64,000 bases of DNA, from NCBI RefSeq assembly GCF_963583255.1, contig NC_084813.1, positions 8,542,001-8,606,000 of the forward strand. Reading direction: 5' to 3'. How positions within the stretch are numbered: position 1 is the first letter of the stretch; every line of letters begins with the position of its first letter. The notes under the pieces were generated by a model, which saw nothing but the letters and a program-made list of their open reading frames with translations, was not told the DNA's origin and did no database searches. Both the position numbers and the translations under genes were made by a program. Positions 34,861-47,288 of the stretch are shown here, piece by piece. The stretch is from Pyrus communis (Eukaryota > Streptophyta > Magnoliopsida > Rosales > Rosaceae).

Positions 34861-36150
34861 ATTGCATTGTCCCTTGTTTTATATCCTTAACAATTTGTTC
34901 ACATGTGAAAGTTTTTGTACGCAATAAGGTTATATCAAGTTTTTGATATGTTGTTTAATGTGTATCCCAAAAGGAAAGACCAAGCAACAAGTACTTCACA
35001 ACCCCAAGTTCAATCAATCACTACTTGTCCGGATAACTCACGAACAATGGAAAGGGTTTGTCAACATCCTTGCTTATAATTTCTTTAAAGGTAAAATAAG
35101 TGTACTATTTGAATGTAAGATGGAGTGGTTGACTTATAATAGGTAGTTATATCAACAAGCAATTCACCAGGAGACAAGAAGAGGTTTAAGTCACCCCAAG
35201 AGAGGAAGACCGTGGAGGCTTTAAGAGTCTACAAATATGTGAGAAGCACATTGGGAAACTTTGTATCTTGGATTGGTATTTTGTTGTTGATATAAACTTG
35301 AAGATATTTGGAAATTATGTAACTAAGATTAATTTGGAAATGCTAAACTGATTTTGTTTAACTAGTAATTTTTTAGCTCAAGTGTGTTGGTTTTTTGCAC
35401 AACATTACATTATTACAGGTTCATTGTATCAGATAGCTTTGCTCAAAACAAAAGCATCACTCCCACGTTCTCAATTGTATTTGATAGCTCTATGGACAGA
35501 ACAATTGTTACACTATCATTTATTACTTTCAGTTTTTCACACAAAAAAAAAAAAAAAAAAAAAACAAGAAAATGATTAATTTGGCATGTGATGGTACCCA
35601 ATTTCTTTGACAAGAGAAATGATCAAAGGTGGACTTTGGCATAAGCTTTTGGAGCTAACCCAATTTCTTTGAAAAAAAAAAAAAAATGGAATGGATAAGA
35701 TTGTAAATGAATTGGTCAAGATCTCAAAAGAGAAAAGTCTTCCAGTATAATGAAAGAATGACATTAAAGCTGTAGCTTCAATTTGTTAATTATTTTATTC
35801 TTTTAGTTTTAGTTAGAATTCTTTTTACTTGATAATTAAAAAAATTGAAATTTTCCACTCTTTTTGGTTTTTTATTTTAGGTTTAGCGCTAAATCCATGA
35901 AAAAATGGAGAGAAAAGTGAAGACGGAGAAAGGAAAAGAGAGGTAGTAAGTCAAATTATAAGTAACAGGGTTATTGTAGTCATTGTACTTGGTTGTCTTA
36001 CCCTTTTTAAAGTTAATTTGGACAGAACACTGAGGAAGGATGACATTGATTCGCGAGGTTAAATTCAAGGACTACATTGATCAATTTTCAATTTCAGAGA
36101 CCATCATAATTGATGGGGTTAATTTCAGGGATCATTTGTGATAAAAACCC

Positions 36151-37569
36151 TTCAATTTGCCTTTGATTTAAATAAATAACAACACTGTATATATGAACCT
36201 AACTTGCAAATTTTCTCATATTTCCAACTTATCTCTAAGCAGGATTGTGGTGCCCTTTCTTCAGGGTTTTGAAGACACTGGGGACTTCACCATGACAAAG
36301 AGATTGAAGACTTGGGATGCAAATAAATTTCTACTTGTATTTAAATACTATTGCCTATTGTATATATATTTAGAACTTTCTACATGGCTTGTACAATTTT
36401 AAAACCAGTTGTAGCAACACGTGGACCCTCTTGCTAGTTATAATTGAAAACAAATACAACATGGAAATTATATATAGTATAAATAAATGTCTGCTTATAC
36501 TTAAAAAATACATAATTTCTTTGGGATACATAAAGTACAAAACAGAATGACATATAGATTATAAAGTATTAGACCATAATGAAAACATAGGGAACAAACA
36601 TATAATGTGTGTTCATCTAAGTATTACACAAGTCACCTTCAATTTATTAAAAATAAATAAAATGCAAAATGAAAGCTATTTATTTGCATGTCTAACTGAA
36701 AGTCGCAACATAGGCAAGTGCCTAGGCAAGTCTGGGCAATCTAAATGGGTGCCCAAGAAGCTATGCACTCTTTCTTAATTTTGAAATGACTAGAGATTAA
36801 CCAAAGCTGGGGGAAAGGGGAGGAGGGGAGGCCAGCAGCCTAGCATCTAGGCGGTGCTAGGTGGTGACTTTTAGAACGGTGGTTAAAATACTTAATAAAA
36901 AGAAAAAGTGAAGTAAAAAATCACATTAAAAGTTGAAAAAAACATACATACTTGTTGACCTTAAAAACTAGCAAGCCTACATGGAGCTCATGCCGAATAA
37001 CTAATAAGCTAACTACGTTATTCTGCTGAATGAGGCTTGTGCCAACTCAACGACCGAGCTCTGTCGGTGAGTAAATGAATGTGGTGGTGGTGGTGGTGTC
37101 GAATGTGCTGCTGACTTCTGTTTTGCGATTGCGGCCAAGGAAGGAACTTGTCTCAGCCTCTGGGTTATAGAGCCTGAAGACAAGGCTGCTAATTTTTTCA
37201 AAGTTAACGAATCATGGCATAGGGCTCGACCGCTGTAATTATATTTGTGCAAAATAAGTGCAATGAACCGTTACCAAACCGTACAGACACAAATACTCAA
37301 AATAAATAAGTGTCTTAATTGTAAATATGGTTCAACCATATGAATGCCGAACTCTGAAATGTACTTGTGAATATCCAATCATAAAATAAACTCAGCTTTC
37401 AATTTTTCGAGCAATATAACTTGGTAACACCTTACTTCGCCTAGAAGGCTAATAAAGTAACCTCATAAGGACTCCTTACTGGCCGAAACTTAGATAAATA
37501 ATCAGTCGATCTTGAAGTAATGCTGTTAAGACCAATTGAAGGTAATTCTCGTTAACCACAATGCTATTA
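36151..37569. other. Spacer right of the MULE
   Basis: No gene recognised. A plus-strand open frame near 36193-36402 and a minus-strand one near 37013-37252 match no family I know. A CCTAGGC/TAGGCGG-rich patch near 36710-36870 looks like a dispersed repeat. The text at 37020-37560 resumes beyond the MITE at 38337 in similar style and may be one older repeat. Confidence 0.4.
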
Positions 37570-38336
37570 GAGCATCTCTAATGAACTCCCTAAATAGAGT
37601 CCATATCATCCTTTACGATCATATGTACTTTATAACTTCCAATGAGTCGGGGCTACAGTCCCTATAGTATAGGGACTGACCAGAGTCCTTATAATTTTCC
37701 CCACATTTGAGGGTCGTCCTTGCTCAATTTTTTATTCACAAATCTGACTTTTACAATGTGAAACCTGCCTCATATTAGAAACGGGGGCGCATACATTCGT
37801 TAATTTGCACATTTGATTTGACCTTTGTTTTTATTTGTTGATTTGGACATTTACCATTTGCTGGTTTGCACAATTATTTTCACATGTGAATCATATTTGT
37901 TGATTTTGCACATTTGGCTGTTGTTTTGCACATTTGCTCAAAGTATTGAATTAATATATATTTTTTTAATTAATAGTAAGCTAACGTATTTACTTTAACT
38001 ATTCAATTATTGTAATTTTTAAATTAATTTAATACTTAAATCCGTATGCACTTGCGTAATTGTGAAGAAAAAAATTTGGAGTCAAAATTTGAATATTTTT
38101 TTGGTAAAGTATTCACAAAATTATTTTACACCAACATACCGTTAAATTAATTTAAAAAAGGTTAACATAAAGAAAAAATGTTCAACTAATCAAATTTTAC
38201 ATAAAATCGTAAAAAAAAAAAAAACCTCAAATTTAGAAATTATACTATAAGAACTCTCGCATTGGATGTAATATTCTTTTAGGGACACAAGGTTCCCTTT
38301 AAGTCCTTAAGTCCTTTAAGTCTTTTGGAGATGCTC
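37570..38336. mobile_element. MITE with GAGCATCTC ends, TSD TTA
   Basis: The left end GAGCATCTCTAATGAAC and the right end GGAGATGCTC are inverted, flanked by TTA at 37567-37569 and 38337-38339. About 767 bp, AT-rich, no coding. The ends resemble those of the Tourist-like element at 24805. Confidence 0.7.
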
Positions 38337-39695
38337 TTAAGACTAACTGAAAGTGTGCTTGACGAAATACTGTTTTCTCATAAATGAGAGGTTTTGTGAA
38401 GAGCAAATGTTTTGCACACGATGAATTTGTTTGTGTGTTTAAAGAGACTTTCAATGTTGTAGATACGCCGGTATTTACAATACTGAACTCGCTACGTGAT
38501 GATCACCTTGTAAAGCCTCTGTTGTAACAACAAATCACGTCTTGATACTAATGGATAATCAACCACTGTTTACATGAATTGATAATCATATTGAGCTATC
38601 CTTACCGGCACAATTCGCGGCACACATAGTTGACCGAGTTCACAATATTCATGCTGAGTGAATCTGGCTACATAAAAGTCTAGGTGCTGACTGTGCGAAA
38701 AATCAGACCAAAGGTTAATTATCTGCAAGGTGATTGTTGCCATCTTATCATCGCCACGTGTAACATCATTTTTCAGAGCACATCACCGAATCTTTCTTCG
38801 TGAGTCATGCTTCCTTGGTGGCCAAAACCCACGTGAAGATTGGACAAAGACCTAAAGCTCAATCTTGTCCTAATTTGCATGTTGAATCAAACTTCTCTAT
38901 ACTCTCGGTTTAGCATAGAAAAGTGCTAAGATAATTTAATAAATTATCAAGAAATAATTATTATGATTTAAAATCATAATATTATTCTTCAACAATAACT
39001 AAAAATTATCTTATAAGAACCCTGTCATCTAACGGACTAGAATATTGGTTCCAAACAATACCTGACCTCCAAAATCGAACTCTAAGCCAAAAAGGCAACC
39101 CAATGGAACACCATTGATGTAGTAGCATCCCACGTTATATATACTACAAATGCTTGATGCCATCCACACCCAACATCCACCCCTTTTATTTTATCCCAAA
39201 AACGAATATATCAAATCAGTGCCAAAAAGAAAGAGGTGCGCTATTTATATACTTTTTTTTACTTCACACACATATAATTAATTTTAATCGTCTGATCCAA
39301 TGAATTAAAGAATATTAAAGGACATAAATTAACAAAATGTGCGTGAGAAGTAAAAATGGATGTATAGATATCACACATGAAAAGAAAAGGCAGATTTTGA
39401 TTCCAATAGACAAAGACGGGAGAGGAAAATTAATTTAATTAGGACCACGTACGATTTTGATGTTTAACTACTAGCCCATTGCATTCGATGTTGAGTGGTA
39501 GGAGAAAATGGATATCATCCAATTAATTTATTAAGTACCCACACAGTTTATTGTAAAATTTCAAAAATTAAGGTGATAAATCTAATACTTCACAATCTTC
39601 TGCATTGTCTATCTATAAGGGATTTGGTCACTAATGACTTTTTATCTCTCGCAGAGTAATTTATCTCATTATTTATTTTCTTAATGACATTATTA

Positions 39696-39733
<38 letters not shown>

Positions 39734-39846
39734 TGTCAAATGATAGATTTTGTTAGATTAGATATTAGATTAGTTATCTGTAAGTTATAAGTATTTTTGC
39801 ACATAGGAGAAGACTTTGCATCCTCAAGTACCATCTTCCTTCAAAG
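38337..39846. other. Spacer without recognised gene
   Basis: AT-rich with no family recognised. It includes a 35-base T tract at 39698-39732. Confidence 0.4.
39698..39732. repeat. Poly(T) tract, 35 bases
   Basis: An uninterrupted run of T. It could be a slippage-expanded homopolymer or the A-tail of a minus-strand retroposed sequence. No matching body or TSD was found. Confidence 0.8.
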
Positions 39847-40017
39847 GAGAAAATTTTCATTGTAACGGGAACACGGGTGGTACATTACGTGTTTTTATGT
39901 AAGTGGTGAGAAATTTTATTTTTTAAGTTATTAACTTTTTAACATACATATCTTACCTTTTGTATTGTAACATGTGATGTACATCCCGTGTTCCGACCGC
40001 ACTGAAAAATCTCTCCC
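39847..40017. mobile_element. MITE, about 170 bp
   Basis: The left part contains GAACACGGGTGGTACATTACGTG; the right part, inverted, contains GGAACACGGGATGTACATCACATG, with GAGAAAATTTTCA-like outer ends. Both flanks carry TTCAAA, suggesting a 9-10-bp TSD and hence a Mutator-type MITE. Exact ends are uncertain by a few bases. Confidence 0.6.
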
Positions 40018-40412
40018 TTCAAAAGGAGAAATAGATAAGTACTCAATTAATAGGTCTTGTTTAAATTGATTACTATAGTCTAGATTACAATAGTCTTTTG
40101 TATAAACCTACAGAATATTTGTTAATTACTACAGTCTAGATTCTGTTAATCAACCATGCATACAACTCTTTACACCGTGCCTCAGATGGGTTAATTGTCT
40201 GTATGCAACATGTTGGCCAGGTAGGTAAAGCTATGGTTTAATTTGTAAAAGTTTATTTTATTTAAGCGAAAGCATGTATATACGTAGGGAAATGACTTTA
40301 TTTTGTTGGGTTAAATAATAAATAAAGTGTATAAATAAAAAAAGGAGTTCAGAAGGAGAAAACTAATGTACAAAAATTATTTCTCGTATACTTAATGTGA
40401 AATTTCACTTAC
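40018..40412. other. AT-rich spacer
   Basis: No gene recognised. It contains two imperfect copies of a TACxATAGTCTAGATT string (about 40070 and 40125). Confidence 0.4.
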
Positions 40413-40747
40413 CTAACAAAGTAAGTTGAATGCCATTGAGAATAATAGATATTGCAAAATAAGAAGAAAGTTTTGAGACTGTACTTATGACATTTCACAA
40501 TGCAAGTACAATTATGGCACACACCACCGATCGAGATGAGGAAGGAGCTTGAAGTTACCATCACAACTGCAAATGCAGCCGCTTTTGGATGCCCAGCCCC
40601 AAGCTTATTCCCGATCCTCAGACTGCATATATAAATCAAGGGAATTATAATTTATGTTTAGTTAGTTTGAGTAAATAATTAAGTAATCCCCAAATAATTA
40701 TGTAATTCAGTAACTGACCTTGCAGCAACATTGAACCCCACCCCACA
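40413..40747 (-). pseudogene. MATE efflux transporter gene fragment
   Basis: On the minus strand, an exon piece at 40719-40747 ends GVGFNVAA. After a GT-AG intron, an exon from 40622 downward continues LRIGNKLGAGHPKAAAFAVV, then a hydrophobic segment. Close to 40413, before a GT donor, ILNGIQLTLL is visible in another frame. These match the RVSNELGAGxPxAA block and the LNxIQxVLSG block of plant MATE (DTX) antiporters. The ~100 residues normally between the two blocks are missing, so there is an internal deletion and frameshift. The upstream exons are cut off by the CACTA element at 40748. Confidence 0.75.
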
Positions 40748-42683
40748 CACTACTACAAAAAACAGTTTGCACAACGAAATAAGATTTGTTGTGCAAACTA
40801 TGATTTCGTCACTTAAAACCTTGCGAGATGAAAATTTTGGTTTTTTTTATTTAATTAAATTAATTTAATACTTTGCACGATGAAATTAATTGTTTGCAAG
40901 ATAAAATATTTTGTTGCACGAGGTATTTTATTTTATTTTATTATTTCTTTTATTTTAATTTAATTATAGTAATTGTTTGTGCGACGAAATATTGATAGCG
41001 CAAGATTTTTCAAATTTTTACTTTTTTAATTTAATTTAATTTAATTGTATCTTTATTTTTTTAATTACTTTAATTTAAATTGACATATTCAAAATAAAAT
41101 TACATATGAAAAATAGTGATCAAATTATCCATAATATATATTATACTAAAATTGTACACATAAATTAACAAAGTAAAATCATAAAATCCTAATACAAGTC
41201 TAATGTGGTGGTAGTGGTGGAGGATATGGTCCGATAGCATCCTAATCCTCAACTTTCACCGTCAAAGAGCTTGTTTGGAGGTGATTTTAAAATGACTAAA
41301 AATGCCTTGGAGAAAATATTTTTAGAAACAATCCTTACTAAAAATGTTTGTCAATCATGGAAAAACACTTAAAGTGCTTCCCAGAAGAAGCACATAACTT
41401 GTGCTTCTTTAGAATCCAAAAATATTTTCTCTAAAAATGCTTGCAGTCATTTTAAAAGCATATCCAAACGAGTACAAAATCTTGACAATTCCTTACGAAC
41501 AAAACAAACATGGTCAAATAACAAAAAAATAACATAAAATAATACCAAAAAATCGGCATAATCTCCCCTAAAATTGGCATACCCCAAACTCCACCCCACA
41601 CCAAACCCAATTAATTAACTCCAAAAACACATATTAATGAAAAAAAAATTAAAATTTGGGCAGATAATACCTTTTGGCGAGATTGAGAGTGAGTGAGAAT
41701 GAGAGAGAGAGAGGAGTGAAAGTGAGAGAGTTAGAGGAGATAGTGAGACAGAGATGAGAGAGTGAGTGAGTGAGTGAGAGTGAGAGATAGAGAAGAGAGA
41801 GAAGACATATTAAGTGAGTGGAGTGAGTGAGAGAGAGAGGGTCGGATTTGAGGAGAGGGAAGGAGATGAGAGGTAAGAGAATAAAGAAAGACATTGAGAA
41901 AATTGTGGAGGAGTTATTTTGGTTTTAAAAAATATATCACTTTACGCGACGAAGGATATGAGTTTGTGCGACGAAATATTGGTTGCGCGAAGTCTTAAAA
42001 AAAATTTAAAAAAAATTCTTGTGTCCCATTTTTGGCGCCCGCCCAAATTTTTAGGGTTTTGCGCGACGAAGTTTTGGTTGCTCAAAGTCTTAAAAAAACA
42101 AAAAAAAAAAAAAAAATTCCCACATCCCATTTTTGGTGCCTGCCCAAATATAAGGATTTTGCGCAACGAAATATATATTCGTCGAGCAAAATATAAATTT
42201 TTTTTATAAATAATAAAAAAGAAAATAATTTTATTTTCCAATTTAAAATGTATATAAATTAAAATAAATAGGGTTTATGGGACCAATTGTTGATTCGTCG
42301 CGCAAAGAAAATAATTTAGTTTAACTTAAAATTAAATAAAAAATAAATAAATTGGGCTTAGGTGACGAAATATTGATATTCGTCGCGTAAAGTTTTTAAA
42401 AAATAATAAAAACTTATGAAAATAACTATATTTTAAAAGTTATAATATAAAATTAAATAAAAAAGAAAATAAATTGGTTTAGGCAACGAAATATTTGGAT
42501 TTCGTCGTGCAAAGGTTTTTAAAAAATAATTTTTTTTTATTTTATTTTGGCAAAGACTTTTTGCGACGAATTTTAAAATTTCATCGCGCAAAGTGACTCT
42601 GAGTGATAATGTTTGTTTTGTCGCGCAAAGTGGCTATACGCGACGACTTGTGTTTTGTCGCACAAGGAGTTTTTTTACTAGTG
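40748..42683. mobile_element. Non-autonomous CACTA (En/Spm) element in the MATE remnant
   Basis: It begins CACTACTACAAAAAACAG and ends TTTTTTTACTAGTG. The flanking 3-bp TSD is ACA (40745-40747, 42684-42686). Subterminal regions hold many copies of a GCGACGAAATATT-like motif in both orientations (for example near 40776, 41946, 42062, 42164, 42364, 42483, 42563, 42640), as expected of transposase-binding repeats. The interior has no transposase but includes a GA-rich tract (41690-41900) and a nested MITE. Confidence 0.85.
41267..41473. mobile_element. MITE nested inside the CACTA element
   Basis: The left end AGCTTGTTTGGAGGTGATTTTAA and the right end TTTTAAAAGCATATCCAAACGAG are imperfect inverses. 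The interior AAGTGCTTCxxxGAAGCAC palindrome is shared with the copy at 43097-43329. Ends are set to within a few bases. Confidence 0.6.
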
Positions 42684-42686
42684 ACA

Positions 42687-43096
42687 GAATCCAATTCTGG
42701 TCATGCTGCATTGTAGTTTTGGTCACGTTGCATTATTTTAGTATTCCATCAGAGAAAAAAAAAAGCAGCAAAATTGATTATTGAGGGTTCTATAAAACCA
42801 GCACTATAATCATTAAAAAAACAACTGCCTCTAAAGGTGAACAGTACTGCAAGTGAAACAAGTTAATCCTAGTCCGCCATCTCCCCTTCTGTGTGAAAGA
42901 AGCGAATGTTGACCATTTGGTAAAGTTTTTAAGTTGCATTTTTTTTTTTGGGGTACCAATATCTAATAGATAGAGGACTTGTCAACTATTTTTCCTAAAG
43001 TATTAGTTATGCCTTTCTAATTTTTAAGCAATTTAACAAGTTTTTAAGAATTCAGGGTAGATAAATAATGGTGGGTGTGTTAATAGAAGACTCTAA
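42687..43096. other. Spacer between CACTA element and MITE
   Basis: The first bases are the continuation of the MATE gene text across the CACTA insertion; beyond that nothing is recognised. Confidence 0.35.
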
Positions 43097-43329
43097 GGGC
43101 TTATTTGGATGTGCTTTTAAAATAACTGAAAGTGCTTTTACAAAAATGTTTTTGGGTTCCAAAAGCACTTGAAATGCTTTCTGTAAAAAGCACCACTTAT
43201 GTGCTTCTTCCAGGAAGCACTTTAAGTGTTTTTTTCAGGATTTACTTACATTTTTACTAAATATTAGTTTTAGAAATATTTTCACCAAAAGCGCTTTCAA
43301 TCATTTTAAAAGCACATCTAAACAAATTC
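43097..43329. mobile_element. MITE, 233 bp, TSD TAA
   Basis: The left end GGGCTTATTTGGATGTGC and the inverted right end GAATTTGTTTAGATGTGC, each followed by TTTTAAAAT, are flanked by TAA (43094-43096 and 43330-43332). Same family as the MITE at 41267. Confidence 0.7.
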
Positions 43330-43593
43330 TAAAGCTCTTGATGTAAATGAGGTTGCCAATCGTTTTACTTGCTTTGGGTTGTGTTTAGGCTAATAGCTAA
43401 CACTAGGCTTTATGATGATGAAGCCCTAAGAATGCAAAAGCAAAAGGAAAGATTGGGCTCGGGCAAGCCAATAGCCCAAGAAGAGTTTAAAAACTATTTC
43501 AGCGAGGCATAGGCCATATGCCTATGTAAGAGGTGATGGGTGACAGAGGGTAGCTCACCCCAGCAAAAAGCACTTTTCAAGGGCATGGATGAG

Positions 43594-45502
43594 TGATGCG
43601 AGTTTTATACGCGCACAAATTAAACCCTCTTTTTGACAATTGTAGTAATGATATAAGTAGGGATCGTTCTGGACCGGGGATTAGGAGGGATTGTTAATCA
43701 CTTGGATTTGACTCAAAAACGTAAAAACACAATATAAAACAGTATACTAGACTCAAAGAATTCAAAAATATTTTAAAACATAAACTAAATTGATTTCTAA
43801 TTAAATTGAACAATAAAGTAAAGGGGGGATTGTGTTTGGACGAGATTAAATTAAATGGACAAATTGTAATTAAAGGCAAAATGTAAATATGAATGTGATG
43901 AAAATATGGATGATGGAATAGCCAAGGGGTTCTTCTCCACACATGTTACACTTTCATACAAGATTGATTCTCAGTTGGTCTTTCGATAAATTATGAAACT
44001 CAATACTCCGGGTTAATTAGGTCCGTTTAAATTAACCGTCAAGTTTTCCTTAAGTTAATGAATTGGATGGGTTAGCGCAACGCAATTCACAACATTCTCC
44101 AAAAGTCCTTTACGTGAACAGCACAATAAAGATACAATCAAAGATCATTAAGCATTATGAAAACTATAAGTGTTGACGAGGCATTCGTTACTATGGAATA
44201 CGCATGAAACTTATGCCAAGAATTCGTTTAACGCGACTGTTTATAAGCAACCTCCACTACTTGTGAATATAAGTTCATAACGATTAGGTGAAACTCACTT
44301 ATATTCTAGCGTCATATTCATGCATGAAAATTAAGCGCGCATTCTTAATAAACATTCATAAATAAGTTATCAATCAAACGGTTAAACAAATTGAATCCAC
44401 AACTTATGAAATTCCAACGAAAGTTAATCAATTCATATTGCAAATATAAACATAGTTTCGAATCACCCCCTAGCTAAAGGGGGTTTAGTTCCTCATAACT
44501 TTGAAATCAAAGAAACACCTAAACATTCCAACAACTCAAACTTGAATTGTATGAACGTTTAGGCACTCTTCTCTTCCATTCCTCATACGTACAAAACAAA
44601 GAGAATTGAATTTAAACTTTGAAATCAAAGAAACACCTAAACATTCCAACAACTCACACTTGAATTGTATGAACGTTTAGGCCCTCTTATCTTCCTCGTT
44701 GTTGTAGCACAAGGTCTAAGGTGAGGTTTGGGGGATTATGGAAATGGATGGGGAGTGGTGTTTGGATTATAAGGGAATGGATGGGAAGCTCACGGCTAGG
44801 GAAGGGAGAATGTGTTTGTAATGTGTTGTGTATGAAATGGAGAGATGTGAATTGAATGGGGAGTGAATGAATGCAAGGGTATTTATAGGAGTAGTGGAGG
44901 GAACATATGGCTATGTCATTTGTAGGTGAAGTAGGTGGATGTTGTAGGTGAAGTAGGTGAAGTAGGTGGATGTTGTAGGTGATTATGAGTGATAAGTGAT
45001 AAGTGTATGATATGTTAAGTGATAAGTGAATGATTATGATAAGTGATAAATGAATGTATGATATGATAAGTGGTGAATGATATGTGGTGAATGATAAGTG
45101 GTAGTGTTTAAGTATTTAAAATAGGGAACAAAGCCCTTCCTTGCATGGCAAGGAAGGGAGACACAAGGAAACACACGACAATGTCCTAAGGTTGCTAGGA
45201 ATGTTGTTTTTGTGTTCTAAAATGCGTAGGAGTTTTCAATGATGCTCAAACATGAGGTCTTTTTAGGATTTAACTTTCCTACTTCAAGTCTTCAATTTCG
45301 TCCATCCTTTTGGCTCCAAGCATATGATATCCATTCCAATCTCTAATTTGCTCCAAAAGGCTCCAAAAGGCATCCTTTTGCATACCTTGCCCTTAGAACC
45401 TGAAAACACACAAAAGAAGCATAAAGGACTAAAATAACTAGAGAAACATATCGTAAATGCACGAGAACAAGCCATTTAAGTCGCATGAATATGCTCCTAT
45501 CA
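43594..45502 (-). mobile_element. Solo LTR (Athila-like family), minus orientation, TSD ATGAG
   Basis: It begins TGATGCGAG and ends GCTCCTATCA. A perfect 5-bp TSD ATGAG lies at 43589-43593 and 45503-45507. It shares its outer parts and the CTTGAATTGTATGAACG block with 19776-23038 and, inverted, shares its ends with the Athila LTRs. The U3 part (44920-45110) is a tangle of short tandem motifs (GTAGGTGAAGTAGGTGGATGTT and GATAAGTGAT). Length 1909 bp, non-coding. Confidence 0.85.
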
Positions 45503-45507
45503 ATGAG

Positions 45508-46440
45508 TAAATAAGTGATGACCCACCACCCTCCGAAAACCATGGGCAAAGGGCGAAGCGTGAACAGTCGGGCTAAATTGTCTATAAAAGCAGAAAGGGA
45601 CACCAATGATAAGGACACTCAATCAACCAATCAAATGACATCCAAACTTTGCTCTCAGACAAATTCATATCCAAAAGCTGCATTTTGTCCAGACTCTACC
45701 CTTTTTAGTTGTAGGCCCCCTCCATAAAAAAACCATCTTTTGTCAAGTTTAGAAGCTCTGTAACCTTCCTCTAGTGTTGTAGTATCGATTCCCTCAAGTA
45801 AATCCTATTTGCATTTTGTTTCCTAGGGTCTACAAACCCCTATAAACATGAAGAGAAGAGGTTGCAAGAAGTTGAACCTTGTCCGACAAGGTTAAATCTT
45901 ACCTGAGTCTATTTTGTTTGTACTTACATAAAGTAGATCTGTTGCTTAATGCATATCTCATTATGTTTCTAAATCACTTTCAACTATTTTTAATTCAAAG
46001 TTTCACCTGTGATGAATCTAGCTTAACTAATGAACTTTGACTCCTTTAAAGTTAATTGTAATGAAAAGGCCCTACACTGCCTTCATTTTGGAAATACAAT
46101 ATCATGAGTTAAAAGTCCTTGTTTACAAGGCAAGAAAAAGAACTTTATACAGACTTAACCCATTTGTGACAATCCATTGATAATCAAGAAGTCTAATTAA
46201 CTTATGGCGCAAATAATCAACTTAATTCACACTTATACAACAATCTATTATATAAAGATAACAGTGACACATGCAGATCCTTGTTAGTTTTGATTGTGAC
46301 CCTCAAGGCCTAACAAAGGCTCTACAAAGGCACCATTCAAACTAATAATAAACTCACATTGCAGCACACCGAGCAACAAACCTTGCTCGATAGCCAAGAG
46401 CCTAAGAGAGCTATGTGAGGGATATATCCAGCCCCAACAT
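45508..46440 (+). repeat. Probable 5' LTR (right part) of the Tat-type element
   Basis: Lies directly upstream of a primer-binding-like site at 46446. A CTATAAAAGC string near 45581 could be the LTR's TATA box. The left limit is not known, because the matching 3' LTR is outside the window and the solo LTR at 43594 interrupts the region. It may begin between 43333 and 43593. Confidence 0.4.
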
Positions 46441-46445
46441 ATTTT

Positions 46446-46463
46446 TGGCATGCCCGGTGGGAC
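46446..46463 (+). other. Primer-binding-like site of the Tat-type element
   Basis: TGGCATGCCCGGTGGGAC lies just after the putative LTR end (CCAACAT). It starts with TGG, complementary to a tRNA CCA end. The tRNA species was not identified. Confidence 0.5.
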
Positions 46464-47288
46464 CATTTTCGTGCTATTGTATGCCAAGAAGAAGGAAAGA
46501 TCAAGCCTTTAAGTGAAAGGTGGAATTTAGGCAACCTTTCTGTCCAACAAAAATAAGCATGATAGATCACCCCGAAAGACTTTCCTTTACTACGAGGCCT
46601 TGTGATCCTAGAGAGCCCGACCCCTTCTGAGAAGTCGGGTGGAAAAGTTACTAATGAAGATTTGCAAGCCACTATGGTGCAAGTACTAAGAAGTATGGAG
46701 AAAATTTTTCTGGATACCAGATGAAAGGTTAGCAGACTGTGTTCCTTAACAAGAACTCTATAGAGAAGGATGGAGTTAGAGTACTCTACACCAAGGAATG
46801 GCTATACCAGGGAAACAATCAGGGAATGAGCCAATAAATCCTTTGTTCCCCCTACTCGAGCAAAGGAAGGACATGGGGAAAAAGGAGGATGATGTTGGAA
46901 CCAGTAGGTAAGAAGAGGAAGAGTTTTGATAGACAGACTTGTCTGATCCTCTGCTACTTCTACTAGATGGTAGAAGACAGATCTGGCAGGAAGGAATGAA
47001 GATTGATGCGATCAATCCAATGTGAGAAACTAGCAGAAAAAGTTTACGCATAGCTGTGGACAAGTATCTTCCATACAGACCACTACCATTGGCTAACAAG
47101 GGGGGATAGGCTAGATGGAGACAGCCAGATCCATAGAGGGGAGCTATCTCATGCATCGATCATAGCCCAAAGTGGGGGACTTTTTATAACCCACACAATA
47201 ACATGGCTAACCAGTAACTCAGGAATGAGTTGGCAGAACTAAGAAGGATGGTGGTACAGAATGCTCAGCCACTAGCCCACCTGATGTT

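Larger units (their letters stand above)
24248..36150 (+). mobile_element. Mutator-like element (MULE) with ~200-bp terminal inverted repeats
   Basis: The left end GGGTTTTTATCACAAATTG and the right end (inverted GGGTTTTTATCACAAATGA) stay recognisably inverted for about 200 bases (to about 24450 and from about 35960). Flanks TTCAATTTTT and TTCAATTTGC (36151-36160) agree at 8 of 10 positions, fitting a 9-10-bp MULE TSD. Inside is a broken MuDR-type transposase (31937-34860) in plus orientation. Several later insertions (24805-31287 and 32415-33246) inflate it to 11.9 kb; without them it would be about 4.6 kb. Confidence 0.85.

Noticed and set aside
36700..36870. Possible tandem repeat with TAGGC units
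   Set aside because: Only loosely repeated; no regular period or ends could be shown.
41649..41894. Leu/Ser-rich minus-strand frame
   Set aside because: It is the translation of the GA-rich low-complexity tract inside the CACTA element.
46284..47156. Minus-strand frames within the Tat element
   Set aside because: Antisense to the decayed 5' part of a plus-strand retrotransposon; no family match.
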